Source: Pseudoalteromonas luteoviolacea (GTDB taxonomy: Bacteria; Pseudomonadota; Gammaproteobacteria; Enterobacterales; Alteromonadaceae). From it: a stretch of 64,000 nucleotides of DNA. Every line of letters starts with the position of its first letter. Within the stretch, counting starts at the first letter, position 1. Below are positions 46,932 through 57,313 of this stretch, one piece after another. Made by a program: the position numbers and the translations under genes. The notes beneath the pieces were generated by a model. The model made no database searches. It was not told the DNA's origin and was given only the letters and a program-made list of their open reading frames with translations. The stretch lies in NCBI RefSeq assembly GCF_018100925.1, contig NZ_JAGJEH010000001.1, positions 558,001 through 622,000 of the forward strand, given 5' to 3'.

Positions 46932-48266
46932 TTAGTGAAGCCTTTCGATAGTAACTTTACCACCGCTTAAGCCATTGCCGCCATTGTAGGCTAATTGTGC
47001 GTAGAGTCGACCACCTTCAACTTTAAGCTTTACACGGCCAACTCCTGAGTTATGCACGATTTTGCCATAACGACTTACGCCATTCCAATTGAATATAGTG
47101 TACTCCTCCAAAACGGGCTCGTAGCCATCTCGGATCCCGGTAACGGTGACTCTGTAAGTACTATTGAGAGAGACTGCGACACTGCTAGGAAGCGCAACCC
47201 AGCTGCTGTTGGCAGGTAGGCTAATACCAGCGGTTTGTTTACTGGAGTAAACCGATTGAGCATCGATACTTGGAGTGCCTCCCACTGCCGCAACGTGCCC
47301 AGTTAAGTTTGTATTTTTCAGGATTACGCTGTGAGTCCACCAGTCTTGACCTGTCATACCTTTGACATTAATTACACCACCATTTTCGGCGTCTATAACA
47401 GCGTACGCTCGATCGCTGCTTTTACCACCTTGGGCAAACACGCCGTTAATATCCAATGTTCTGGAGTTTTTCACTTTAAATACTGTCTTTACACCTTCGG
47501 CATAAAAGTTACTTATTTGGTTATTCCATGTTCTATGATCTGCAGGTCCATAGATCTCGATACCAACTCGTGAGTTTTGTACCGTAGAGTTTGCAATGTC
47601 GCTGCCCATCGCTGCTAACTTTATGCCAGTATCTGACTTTTCTACATATACATTGTCAAAGATGTTGACGTTATTAAACCAGCCATTTGGTTCTGTATTC
47701 CAATAAGCTGGCGCTTCACCATTACCATGTAAATGAATACCAAGGTTTACATTGGCGATAAATAAATCTTCGAAGCGACTCCATATTACCCACTTGCCAT
47801 TAATACCCGTATTGAACCCGGATATATCTAGTTTTGAGAAATTTGATCTATAACTTGCAAACGGAATGTCGATTGCAGTGCCTTTTTTATAACCTGCTGT
47901 TTGAGACAGAGATAAATTATGTAATTCCACACCGTGTGCTACTTTAAATAAAGCTATGTCAGCGGAAGTTTCTAATTTTGATAAGTTACGTTTCTCACCA
48001 TATATTTTAATTCTAGAGTTATGATTTCCTTTGCGCTGGGTTACATCAAGTGTATTTGAAACTTTGAAAGTACCCGCAGGAATATATACGCTTTTGTTAT
48101 TTTCTACAGCATAATTTATAGCAGCTTGAATTTGAACTGTATCGTCAATATTGTCATTTGCAATTGCACCGAAACGGCTATCTGTAATTGATATTACACT
48201 AGCATCAAAAGCAAATGCGGAAGAAGATAACAAGCTTAACAAGAATATTGAGTTGCGTTGGTTCAT
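46932..48266 (-). CDS. Secreted right-handed beta-helix (pectate-lyase-like) protein
   Basis: A signal peptide (MNQRNSIFLLSLLSSSAFA) is followed by SRFGAIANDNIDDTVQIQAA, the usual start of pectate-lyase-superfamily (Pectate_lyase_3-like) helices in glycosidases and phage tailspikes. Repeated short strands rich in Asn and Gly fill residues 60-340. The last 110 residues form a separate beta domain (WVALPSSVAV to GGKVTIERLH), perhaps for binding. AAAGGACT precedes the ATG. Catalytic residues cannot be assigned, so it may cut or bind a polysaccharide. Confidence 0.75.
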   Translation of the reverse strand: MNQRNSIFLLSLLSSSAFAFDASVISITDSRFGAIANDNIDDTVQIQAAINYAVENNKSVYIPAGTFKVSNTLDVTQRKGNHNSRIKIYGEKRNLSKLETSADIALFKVAHGVELHNLSLSQTAGYKKGTAIDIPFASYRSNFSKLDISGFNTGINGKWVIWSRFEDLFIANVNLGIHLHGNGEAPAYWNTEPNGWFNNVNIFDNVYVEKSDTGIKLAAMGSDIANSTVQNSRVGIEIYGPADHRTWNNQISNFYAEGVKTVFKVKNSRTLDINGVFAQGGKSSDRAYAVIDAENGGVINVKGMTGQDWWTHSVILKNTNLTGHVAAVGGTPSIDAQSVYSSKQTAGISLPANSSWVALPSSVAVSLNSTYRVTVTGIRDGYEPVLEEYTIFNWNGVSRYGKIVHNSGVGRVKLKVEGGRLYAQLAYNGGNGLSGGKVTIERLH

Positions 48267-48641
48267 TGTAGTCCTTTTATTGAAGTTTTAATTTTCTCGT
48301 AGATAGTACACTATTTTTATAATTAATATAGAGGTGTTGTTAATATAGTTTAAATATTAATATTTTAATGCAAATGAGTTTTAAGTGATTTATATTTTCT
48401 TGTTTTAATTATAATCAGGTTAAGGTTGTGGTGCTTAACCCGCTGTAGGGGTTGTCTTTATTTTAAAATTAGGTTAGAGAGGGTGTGTGGTTATAAATAA
48501 AAAATTATGTTGATTAAAATCCCGGCTAATTAAATTTTATAGCCAATTTATCTATAAGTAAACAGTTGCCTTACTGGTAGATTAAATATTAATCTACCAT
48601 AGAGCACACCTAAGAATAAGTGATATACCATATAAATAAAA
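48267..48641. other. AT-rich intergenic stretch
   Basis: Nothing recognisable, apart from the upstream region of the beta-helix gene. Confidence 0.4.
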
Positions 48642-48663
48642 ATGGCCAACAATTGTTGGCCAT
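48642..48663 (-). terminator. 22-bp perfect palindrome, terminator of the receptor gene
   Basis: ATGGCCAACAA and its exact complement TTGTTGGCCAT meet with no spacer. On the minus strand it is followed by TTTTATTTAT and lies about 30 bases behind the receptor stop codon. Confidence 0.75.
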
Positions 48664-48691
48664 CATAAAGTTATGTAGTTAGTTTCAACTA

Positions 48692-51600
48692 TTAAAATGT
48701 ATAGCGGATACCAACTTTAGCTTGCCAAGCTGACGAGCCTTTATCAATTTGAGAGTAGTTACGAACATCAGAGCCTTTGTAACGCTCATCTATCACAAGC
48801 TGACCATTTTCTAAACCACCAAAGTCATACAGTTTTTGGTCACTGTGGCTAAGCTTCTTCTCGATACCCCAGTCGCTATTAAGTAGGTTTGCAAAGTTTT
48901 CGATCATGAAATAGATCTCGCCTTTGTGCTCTTTATAGAAACCTGGAATTTCTTGTTTAAAGCTGACATCCATAGTTGTAACCCAAGGTTGAGTACCCGT
49001 ATTTCTGTCAAGGATCTGACCGCGCTCAGAAATGCCTGCACGGTTAAGAAGTGCCTCTAGCTGCTCCCAGTTGAGGCCAGATTCATCCCAATTTACTTTT
49101 GGATCGTTGGCACCAGTTGGAATGTAAGCTAGGTATGCTGACGTGCGGTTAAAGTCGCGTGTATCACCAAAGTCGCTGTCATTGTATGAACCCATTGTGT
49201 AGCTGAATGGGCGGCCTGAACGACGTTCGAAGAAAACATTGAACTTAGATGCATAGCCATCAATAAATTCTGTTTGGTAACGAAGGTTCAGCTTGAAGCT
49301 GTGCTCAACTTCATAGTGACCACGACCGACTAGGTCAACATTACGACTGTGTGTAGTTGTATGCTTGTAGTTTCCATCTGCTTGCGATGCGCCGCCAGGC
49401 ACGATGTCTTCAACGTCTTGGTTTGTGTAGCTTGCAGAGATATATAGGCCGTTTTCAAACTCTTTCGCAATTGCTGTTGAGATGATGATTGATTTGGCTT
49501 CAAGATCAGAGTTGGTCATCATGATATCGTAGTTATCACGCAGATCACCTGAGTAAATGCTGTCGTAGATTACACGACCTGTTGCAGAGCGAACAATGTT
49601 TCCACTTTCATCTAACTGGGGCTTGATAGATGTGTTGCGCCATACTGCTTCGTCTTGTTTATTTTGGTATGCAATTTCCGCAGACCATTTAAAGCCATCA
49701 CCTAGTAGTTCTGAATCGAACTCATATTCAAAACCTACTTGCGCACGAATACTTGAAGGCAACTCAAAGTTTGGATCAGTATATGCCGTGCTGCCAGTAC
49801 CTGGTTTTAAAGAATCTTGGATCCCTTGAGGTACTTTTGTAATATCCACCTGTTCAACGTCAGCAAAGTGTGCGTTGATTGCAGCTTGCGTCGCAGCTAC
49901 TTGTGTGTAACCGTCTTTTTGGAAAGGGTTGTTAAACCAAACATTTGGAATACCACCTTGGAAACGGCCAATACCACCGTTGATAGTCAAGGCGTCAGTC
50001 GCATAGTATTTGAATCCGATACGAGGCAGGATGATATCTGCGCCATCTAGGTTTTCTTGGTTTGTGTAGCCATAAGTATTCTGGAATGCTGCGTTAAGTC
50101 TTGGCTCATCGCTTGAAGCCAAACGCTCATAACGAACACCCGCAGTGATTTCTAGGTCATCAGTTAGATAGAACTTGTCTTCAATATATAATGCGATCTG
50201 TTCACGAGTTGCGTCATAAGCAAGGTCATTTACGTTATTAGTGTATGCATTAGTATATGAGAACTGATAATCTTCAACTTCGGTTCTTCTGTCTTTAATA
50301 ACGTGCAGCTTCTTATTTGCAAAGTCTTCAAGGCTACCAAATGTCCAAGTACCCATTGAGCCTTCACCGAAAACATTATATAGACGTTTACTTTCTAGTT
50401 GCGCACCAAAGTTGATTTCGTGGTCGCCCATGAAGTATGTAGCATCGAATGTCAGCGCGAAAGTCTCAGTTTCACTTTTGTTTGCGTGACGGTATCTGTC
50501 ACGGCCAAACTCAAATGATTCACCTCTACCACCGTCGATAAATACTTCAATCGAGCCTAAATCAGAGTTTGTGATACTGTCATTGGTAACATTTTTGTAC
50601 GCTAAACCGATTTCTGTTGAGAATTCATCAGACCAATCAGAATATAGCTTGGTTGCAAAGTTGTCGAACTTAGTTGTGTACTCATATCGGCTAGACGCCA
50701 TGCTTAGTGAGTTACCACCAGTTGCAAAACCTCTGTCGTCTTTTTCATCTTGCCATTGGTAAGTGAAATCGGCGCGGTGTAAATCACTAATATTCCAGCT
50801 CAGTTTTACTAGTAAGCTTTCACTCTTATCTTCTGGATTGCCGCCTAGTTCATCTTGAATACCGTAAGTGTTGTTTAGCGTGTTAACAAATGTGTTGTAA
50901 TCAGATTCAGTGATATCGAATTCATGTGCAGTACCTGAACCGTCAAAGCCGTAATCCATGTCCATCTCTTGCTTCCAAGAGTTGTAGTTCACAAAATAGA
51001 ACAGTTCGTCTTTGACAATTGCGCCACCAGTACTGAAGCCCATGCGAGACTCAGTTTCGATAGGATCTGTACTAGAAATCTCAAACGTTTTATGGCCATT
51101 CTCATCAAGAATGCTCGAGCCTGCGCGGTGAATCGTTTCACCATTCGCATCTTTTACATCTTCTTTGTATTTAGCTTCAGAAATATTGTCTAGTTTACCT
51201 GTCAGGCTAGGCGTACTGGTTTCATAAAAACCAGTAAACGTGTAATCATTTGAGCCAGACTTAGTAACCGCGTTAATGGTACCGCCACCAAAGTTACCTT
51301 TTTTCGCAGAAAACGGAGATGTATCTACTGAGATTTGCTCAACAGCATCTAGAGCAACAGGAGGTTGTGAAGTAGGGTAGCCACCGAAGTTCAAGCCAAA
51401 ATCATCATTTTGACCAATACCGTCTACAGTTAAACTGTTTGTTCTTGGGTTATTACCAGCAATGGTCAGTTCGCCGTTACCGTTAATGCTTGCCATTGGA
51501 TTTAGGCGCGCAACATCTTTAATATCGTTGTTAAAGCTAGGGACATTATTGATTGCATCTTCACCAAATACGCTACTTGATCCGCCAGCCTGTTGTACCA

Positions 51601-51982
51601 ACTTATAACCACTTACTTCAATTTTTTCAATGGTTTGTAGAGGCTTTAATTGATTGCTGATTCTGTGCGTGTCGCCCAATTGAAGGAAGATATTGTCAAG
51701 CTCTGCATCTAGGTATTTGTCAGAGTCCAGCACTACGCGGTAAGGACCGCCTACGCGTAAGCCTTTGGCAATAAAAGCACCCGCTTCATTGGTAGTAAAT
51801 GTGCTGATAGTGCCAGTTGGTTCGTGAATAACTGTAACTTTAACATTAGCTGCCGCATCTCCGTTAGGTGTGGTGATTTTACCACGCATTGCAGACGATG
51901 TATCAGAAGCGAATGCGCTTGCTGATACGCCAATAGCTAATGCTAAGGCGCCGGCCACTTTAGTTAAGCGAACGTTTTTCAT
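48692..51982 (-). CDS. Oar-like TonB-dependent outer-membrane receptor
   Basis: The 1096-residue protein has a signal peptide, an N-terminal carboxypeptidase-regulatory-like domain (RGKITTPNGDAAANVKVTVI, about 34-115), a plug (EDAINNVPSFNNDIKDVARL) and a long beta-barrel that ends in GIRYTF with the usual terminal Phe. This architecture is that of Oar-type receptors, common in marine Alteromonadales and thought to take up peptide or other large ligands. GGGAAAC precedes the ATG. Distance to the S8 protease gene is 1 kb, on the same strand, which may hint at peptide use. Confidence 0.9.
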   Translation of the reverse strand: MKNVRLTKVAGALALAIGVSASAFASDTSSAMRGKITTPNGDAAANVKVTVIHEPTGTISTFTTNEAGAFIAKGLRVGGPYRVVLDSDKYLDAELDNIFLQLGDTHRISNQLKPLQTIEKIEVSGYKLVQQAGGSSSVFGEDAINNVPSFNNDIKDVARLNPMASINGNGELTIAGNNPRTNSLTVDGIGQNDDFGLNFGGYPTSQPPVALDAVEQISVDTSPFSAKKGNFGGGTINAVTKSGSNDYTFTGFYETSTPSLTGKLDNISEAKYKEDVKDANGETIHRAGSSILDENGHKTFEISSTDPIETESRMGFSTGGAIVKDELFYFVNYNSWKQEMDMDYGFDGSGTAHEFDITESDYNTFVNTLNNTYGIQDELGGNPEDKSESLLVKLSWNISDLHRADFTYQWQDEKDDRGFATGGNSLSMASSRYEYTTKFDNFATKLYSDWSDEFSTEIGLAYKNVTNDSITNSDLGSIEVFIDGGRGESFEFGRDRYRHANKSETETFALTFDATYFMGDHEINFGAQLESKRLYNVFGEGSMGTWTFGSLEDFANKKLHVIKDRRTEVEDYQFSYTNAYTNNVNDLAYDATREQIALYIEDKFYLTDDLEITAGVRYERLASSDEPRLNAAFQNTYGYTNQENLDGADIILPRIGFKYYATDALTINGGIGRFQGGIPNVWFNNPFQKDGYTQVAATQAAINAHFADVEQVDITKVPQGIQDSLKPGTGSTAYTDPNFELPSSIRAQVGFEYEFDSELLGDGFKWSAEIAYQNKQDEAVWRNTSIKPQLDESGNIVRSATGRVIYDSIYSGDLRDNYDIMMTNSDLEAKSIIISTAIAKEFENGLYISASYTNQDVEDIVPGGASQADGNYKHTTTHSRNVDLVGRGHYEVEHSFKLNLRYQTEFIDGYASKFNVFFERRSGRPFSYTMGSYNDSDFGDTRDFNRTSAYLAYIPTGANDPKVNWDESGLNWEQLEALLNRAGISERGQILDRNTGTQPWVTTMDVSFKQEIPGFYKEHKGEIYFMIENFANLLNSDWGIEKKLSHSDQKLYDFGGLENGQLVIDERYKGSDVRNYSQIDKGSSAWQAKVGIRYTF

Positions 51983-52177
51983 TGTGTTGTTTCCCGTGTG
52001 TTTTGTATTTAAAAATTAATAAGGTCAAATACTTGAATCTCAGCTCAATGCATATTTGACTTAAACAAACTGCCCCTTCGAACGACTTTATTTCTCACAC
52101 CAAAACATGGTTAGATTCTAAGCTAGGACTAACCTTGAGAGTTGATGCAGTAAAGTACAATCGATAGGAATTACTAA

Positions 52178-52396
52178 CTAGAAGTTGATGCTATTGCCAA
52201 AGGGCATTGTGATTACGATGGTTTAATATCGGCGAGTTTACCAAGCGGATTGTTGAATCACTCAAAAGTTCGTCGACCAAAGTCATTTTTTGAGCTTGTA
52301 ACAGCATTGTGTGTTGAATTACCACGTTTTAGTTTATCCAAATCATCGTTAAAAAAGGTTTTTGACGTTGTTAAGCACGAAATAGAGTTTCCATAG
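52178..52396 (+). pseudogene. Coding fragment of a lost gene
   Basis: The frame opens after a stop at 52175 and runs 72 codons to TAG 52394: DYDGLISASLPSGLLNHSKV, then SFFELVTALCVELPRFSLSK, ending KHEIEFP. The composition looks like real protein, but no good start is present. It is probably the 3' end of a deleted gene; the family is unknown. Confidence 0.45.
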
Positions 52397-52963
52397 GACA
52401 TTCATCCTGTGTACTTAAAACAATGTGTTTTATTCTTCTCTTTTACTTAAGCTATAGTCCTATGCGCTAGCAGCGCAATTGAGAAGAACCCTTTGGATTT
52501 TTGCAATTGTTGAGGCGCATTATAGCGCAATGTTTATTAACTTATCAAAGATATTACTACTCAATGGAATAAATATTGCACAAAAGGAGAGGTGGTTTTA
52601 CCCCAAAGGATAAAGTTGCTGTATAGGTAATCAGTAGTTGGTTTGAAATATGCGCAATGTAGAGTTTTTTACTGATTGAGTAACCTAAGTGTATATTAAT
52701 AAAGCTATTAATTGTTTTTAGGTATTAGCTGGTTTTATCAAAAGAATTTGAGTGGTGCATGGTGGAGTTATGGTATCTCAATACCTCGAATTGGTGATGT
52801 TTTTATATTTATAAATTGTTAATAGCTGATAATATATATTTAAAAACAATAACGCGGCAGGTTGCTTTATTGTTGCTATATTTAATTTAATTATTGAGGG
52901 TTTGATTTCACTTCTTCAGAAGTGAGTCGACGCAATCACAGCCGACTCAATGAGAAAAGTAAA

Positions 52964-52989
52964 GTAAAGTGAGGTGAGACTCACTTTAC
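52964..52989 (-). terminator. Probable terminator of the S8 protease gene
   Basis: GTAAAGTGAG and CTCACTTTAC form a 10-bp stem with a 6-base loop. On the minus strand TTACTTTTC follows it. Confidence 0.6.
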
Positions 52990-52995
52990 GTGTGT

Positions 52996-54588
52996 TTATT
53001 TATATGAGTAGTTTAACGTTACACCATTGTAATTGTTGTAACCATATAGGCTGATGTGCCATGTACCCGCATTTGGATTAGTAAATGAGCACTGCTCTTC
53101 ATTACCATTTTTCCATGGACGGCAAGTATAGTTGTTAGCGTCTGGTTGAGCGTTGTATCTCACGTAAAGGTCAGCATCACCTGTGCCTCCTGTGATCGCC
53201 AAGTTCATTTCTTTCACTCCCTGTGGAATATTCCATGTGTAGTGGGTCCAACCATTTTGATTACCTTGCAAGTTTGGTAAAGACCCGTTTACTGGTTTAA
53301 CATCACCTGGGTTGCCCGGATCGCCGCCACCTTGACAGCCATTTGCAGAAAGGTAATCTGATGCACTTTTCGCTTGGGCGATACCATGTCCATAGTAATT
53401 GTCACGGCCAGCTGCGCCCTTGTCTTTTGCTGTAGCGTTAATGGCTGCACGGATCTCTTGGTTTGTACATTGCGTGTGATGGCTCCAAACTAGTGCTGCT
53501 ACACCTGCAACATGAGGCGATGCCATAGATGTACCACTTAGACTTCTATAAGTATTAGTTGGATAAGTTGAGTTTACATTCGAACCTGGCCCTGCAACCT
53601 CGACTTGGTCATTGTATTGAGAGAAAGAAGAGCGAGACTCGCTTGATGTTACAGACGCAACAGAAATGACCGAATTGTAAGATGCTGGGTAAGACTTAGA
53701 GCTATTTCCGTCGTTGCCTGCAGCTGCCACAAGCATCATGCCGCCATTTACGAAGTTTTGCATCGCCGTATTTTCACTGCTCGAATAGTTACCCCCGCCT
53801 AAGCTCATATTAACAACATGAGATCCTGCGTCTTTACATTGCTGGATAGCATTAATGAGGTTCGACGCGTGTGTCCACTGACCATTATCGTTAAATATTT
53901 TAACGATATGAAGGTCTACGCCAGGGTAAACACCTACCACACCTTGACTGTTGTTTTCGGCCGCAATGGTACCGGCAACGTGCGTTCCGTGACCATTTCC
54001 GTCATTATTCCATCTACCGACGGCATTATTGTTCGCAATGCCTGTGACGTTACCGTAAGGTAAATCTGGGTGCCCTAGATTGTAACCTGTGTCAATTACA
54101 CAGACTTTTCTTGCAGAGGTGTTATTTTGAGACAGTAAGTGTCCTTGCACCATATTGATACCGTATGGCGTACTTTGTGCGTAAGGGCTAATTACGCCGT
54201 CAGATTTAGTGGCATCGAATAAGAAACGCTTTGGGTCAATTTCTATCGACTCAATAGATGACAAGCCGCGCAATGTTTCCAGACTATATTCGTCTAGTTC
54301 GGCAACCATGGCTTGTTGACCATTAAGCGAGAATAATGGTTCAGCACCAGCTGTAAACAGGAAATTCATAGCAATAAAGTCATTAAAGACTCGTTTTTCG
54401 GCTGTTTTTTCACTCTTAAATTTAATGATGTAGCGGTTGTTGGTTGCTGATTTTTCCTCTAACTTAAAAGCGCTTAGCTGCTTTAGTTGTTGCTCTTGCA
54501 GCACAGGGGCGTCCGCCAAAGTTGGAAAACTCATAGCTGATACCATGATGGTTGCTACTGTAGAAAGTTTAAATCGCTTGATACTCAT
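52996..54588 (-). CDS. Secreted S8 (subtilisin-like) serine protease with PPC domain
   Basis: The 530-residue preproenzyme has a signal peptide, an I9-type propeptide (RYIIKFKSEKTAE to about 120), the catalytic domain (about 140-415) and a C-terminal PPC domain (GDADLYVRYNAQP, about 440-530) that is often cut off. The triad is complete: Asp166 in VIDTGYN, His200 in NGHGTHVAGT and Ser354 in SGTSMASPHV. The oxyanion Asn is in AAAGNDGN. A good AAGGAAC site precedes the ATG. It is an extracellular protease typical of Pseudoalteromonas. Confidence 0.93.
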   Translation of the reverse strand: MSIKRFKLSTVATIMVSAMSFPTLADAPVLQEQQLKQLSAFKLEEKSATNNRYIIKFKSEKTAEKRVFNDFIAMNFLFTAGAEPLFSLNGQQAMVAELDEYSLETLRGLSSIESIEIDPKRFLFDATKSDGVISPYAQSTPYGINMVQGHLLSQNNTSARKVCVIDTGYNLGHPDLPYGNVTGIANNNAVGRWNNDGNGHGTHVAGTIAAENNSQGVVGVYPGVDLHIVKIFNDNGQWTHASNLINAIQQCKDAGSHVVNMSLGGGNYSSSENTAMQNFVNGGMMLVAAAGNDGNSSKSYPASYNSVISVASVTSSESRSSFSQYNDQVEVAGPGSNVNSTYPTNTYRSLSGTSMASPHVAGVAALVWSHHTQCTNQEIRAAINATAKDKGAAGRDNYYGHGIAQAKSASDYLSANGCQGGGDPGNPGDVKPVNGSLPNLQGNQNGWTHYTWNIPQGVKEMNLAITGGTGDADLYVRYNAQPDANNYTCRPWKNGNEEQCSFTNPNAGTWHISLYGYNNYNGVTLNYSYK

Positions 54589-55699
54589 GTTTGTTCCTTG
54601 TTGTCTTTAGTTACGGTTGTTTTGAACTGATAACTCACTTAAACATCAGCACTAAAAAACAGAGCATAAAAGTGGTTTAACTGCTCTTTCAATTTCATAA
54701 AATTGACTTAAGTTAAACATATCAGTTACATCTTGTGTGTTTTTTAAACAACCTTACACTTGGAACGGTCTAACCGCAACTCTGAAACTGACTTCAATAC
54801 GCCAAGTTGTACCTTGTATGGCTAAAATTTAAGCTAAAAGCTATTGTTAAGTATGCACTTTTTATCAACATGAAAAATTCTAATAATGAGCCAAAACTAC
54901 ATTGTAGTTGTTAAATTTGGGTTAATCCACTTGGGGTGGAATGTTCTTTTGGTAAAAATTCGAGGAGTTATCTCTGCACATTTGCTTCATGTATGGTTTG
55001 TTAGAACAAACAGCTTGGAAATGAAGTCACCTAAGGGGGCCAAATACTCTGAGCGATAGGGGCAGTCAGTATTTGTTTATTAGGTACACAGGACTATTTT
55101 GCTGAAAGAGAGAGCCAAGCATCAACATTCGATGCCCTAAATTCGCATGAAAACGCGATTGCTGCGACAAGAAACGACTATTTAATTCGCAGTTCACCAA
55201 TAGGGATAAGCCTTGAGTGCGAGTTGAAGTTGTCATATATACAGCTCAATACGTGAGAAATTAGGCTGATAATAAACATGTGCTGTTTTCAATTAGCCAT
55301 GTTTCACCTGCTCGGTATGAACTAGGCTACTACGATAAGTTAATGGAGTTGAGTATAGCGGTATAGCAGTAATTAAACTGTTTTCTATGAACTTGGTCGA
55401 TTCTGAACAATGTTAGCTACTTACAAAGTACTGGTCATTCGAATATCGCTAGTGTGGTTCGGGATTAATACTCAGAAAGTAAGTGACTGGTTTTAAGTTT
55501 TTGATAGGTAATGTACTTTTTATGGGTTCTCAATATTTGTAAGAATAGTATTTTTAACTCTGGGCATTATGTATTAAACCTACTTTGTCGTTTTTCCAAA
55601 AGACATAACTAAAAAACCAAAAGCTTATTGGGGGCTAATCAATTTGCAGCGCCCGTTAAATTTAGACAAGGCGCTGCTGTTTTTAAAAAGCCCTAAATT
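54589..55699. other. Long intergenic region with gene relics
   Basis: It contains the leader of the protease gene and a start-less coding fragment at 55053-55256 (listed separately). A hairpin GCAGCGCC/GGCGCTGC at 55646-55677, followed by TGTTTTT on the plus strand, may act as a terminator in one or both directions. Nothing else is supported. Confidence 0.4.
55053..55256 (+). pseudogene. Coding fragment of a lost gene
   Basis: Sixty-seven codons after a stop read AIGAVSICLLGTQDYFAERE, then FDALNSHENAIAATRNDYLI and end YIQLNT before TGA. No ATG, GTG or TTG lies near its beginning. It looks like the tail of a decayed gene of unknown family. Confidence 0.4.
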
Positions 55700-56074
55700 T
55701 TAGTGGCCTGTTTCGTACGACGCTCTGGCAGTATTTGTTCTTTCCCAAGTGCCATCTTTATAAAGAATAAGTGCTGATGCCGTATTGCCGCCTGAATAAG
55801 CTCTAACAGTAACATTACAGCTTGTACCACCGCTACATCTTGCAATACCGTCCCAACGAACCTCTTCAATATCCTTCGTCACATCTTTGAGATAAAAGCG
55901 GCCTGACGTTGAGTTACCGAACGAAAAATCGAGCGCCATACAATTTTGAGTGCCATTACCCCATGAATGGCCGCCACCTTTAGCATAGACGTCACATACA
56001 ACTTGAGCTGAGAAAGCAGATCCCGCGAAGAAAGTACCAGCAATTAGCGTAAGAGCTTTTAAAGTAGTTTTCAT
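55700..56074 (-). CDS. Small secreted protein, 124 residues
   Basis: A signal peptide (MKTTLKALTLIAGTFFAGSA, cut near FSA) is followed by a mature chain rich in Gly, Ser and Thr with four cysteines: VVCDVY, QNCMALD, ARCSGG and TSCNVT. These probably form two disulfides. The alternating pattern (GRFYLKDVTKDIEEVRWDG) suggests a beta-sandwich. CAGGAA stands before the ATG. It is a single gene of unknown function; the hairpin behind it (55646-55677) may end its transcript. Confidence 0.72.
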   Translation of the reverse strand: MKTTLKALTLIAGTFFAGSAFSAQVVCDVYAKGGGHSWGNGTQNCMALDFSFGNSTSGRFYLKDVTKDIEEVRWDGIARCSGGTSCNVTVRAYSGGNTASALILYKDGTWERTNTARASYETGH

Positions 56075-57313
56075 TTTAAATTCCTGTTTATTGATATTTT
56101 TTAATGTTGCGCATCAGCGCAATAACAAGGTAGTAAACAACTCTAACTGGAGTCAATAGGGTGAATTTCTCTTTGATTTGTCTGTTCTTGCTTATTAAGT
56201 AACTAGATTTTTCTTATAAGTCGGATAATTTATCTAAAGCTATTGAGGGTGAATTATTTTGATTTTTTCGAATTTGATGATTTACCTTCTTATTTTTTAA
56301 CGTTTGCAGTGCTTTGATAAGGTAGGTCAGGGCGAAAGAGATAAAATTCAATTTATTTTATTCTTGGTTGGTGCTTTTACTGTGAATTTAATATTGCATT
56401 CTTTTAACGGGTTGATTTTATGAACTATAAATTGCAGATTTTTATTTTTCTTCTGTGTAAATGGTAAGTAAATTTGAAACTTTCAAACGTCGAAAAATTC
56501 AACGTTGTTTTTTTGTTGCTTTTTTGTTTCCAAGTGTTTTAGCGATTCAAATTAGAGTGTTTTTCAATTTTTAGTCGATATACACGTAAGGCATGAATGC
56601 GCATCGACTAGGAAAACAATACACGTTATAGATCCTAGATTAATGAAACATGAACAGTGCAATAGAGGAGGGGCAACTTGGGTTGAAAAGAATACCCTTG
56701 CAAATTATTCTGAATCGGAACCCACACATACAGGAAGTATCTTCGTATATTTTTTATAGGGCTCAAACCGGGTGGGTTGAACTTATATTTTCAAACATCG
56801 AACCAAAGTAAGTTGAGTCGTATTACTAGGATAAGAAAGACACTTAGGTAACAATGCGAGTATTAGGTAAGTTATACAGAAGTTACAATACACGCACTGA
56901 AAAGCATCGCATTCACGTCTTGCCGGCTAAGCGGATCTTTCGACAGGCTATTACTCCCGATGAATTAAGAGTTAGGTCGCTGATGCATGATTTTGGTTAG
57001 CAAAAAAATCACATAATGATCTAATTGGTCATTGTCGTTTTCTGGCGGCTTAATTTCTATTTAATGGCGCAAGAGCGGACTAAAACGAGTATCTTGCTGA
57101 TTTCCAAAAAACGAAAAAGGTGTGTTCACTATTTAGTGCTTTTCAAAGCCTTATTAGGAAACGTATTACTCACTAAGTGTCGGGTATAATTACTACTAGC
57201 CTAAGGGTTTTGTATAACTCAGTTATTTTTAGTTACAAGATGGGACTGACAATGGCTTGTCAGTTTCTGCTAAATTAATCACTCCATCGCTAAAGAATAA
57301 TAAGGACAATACG
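56075..57313. other. Long intergenic region
   Basis: A 53-codon frame (ATG 56650 to TAA 56811) has no ribosome site and no recognisable similarity. I see no other gene on either strand. The last 100 bases hold the promoter region of the lipoprotein hydrolase. Confidence 0.35.

Larger units (their letters stand above)
51983..52995. other. Long intergenic region between protease and receptor genes
   Basis: It contains the leader of the receptor gene, a coding fragment on the plus strand (listed next) and the terminator of the protease gene. Nothing else is recognisable. Confidence 0.4.

Noticed and set aside
56650..56811. 53-residue frame in a long intergenic stretch
   Set aside because: No ribosome site and no recognisable pattern.
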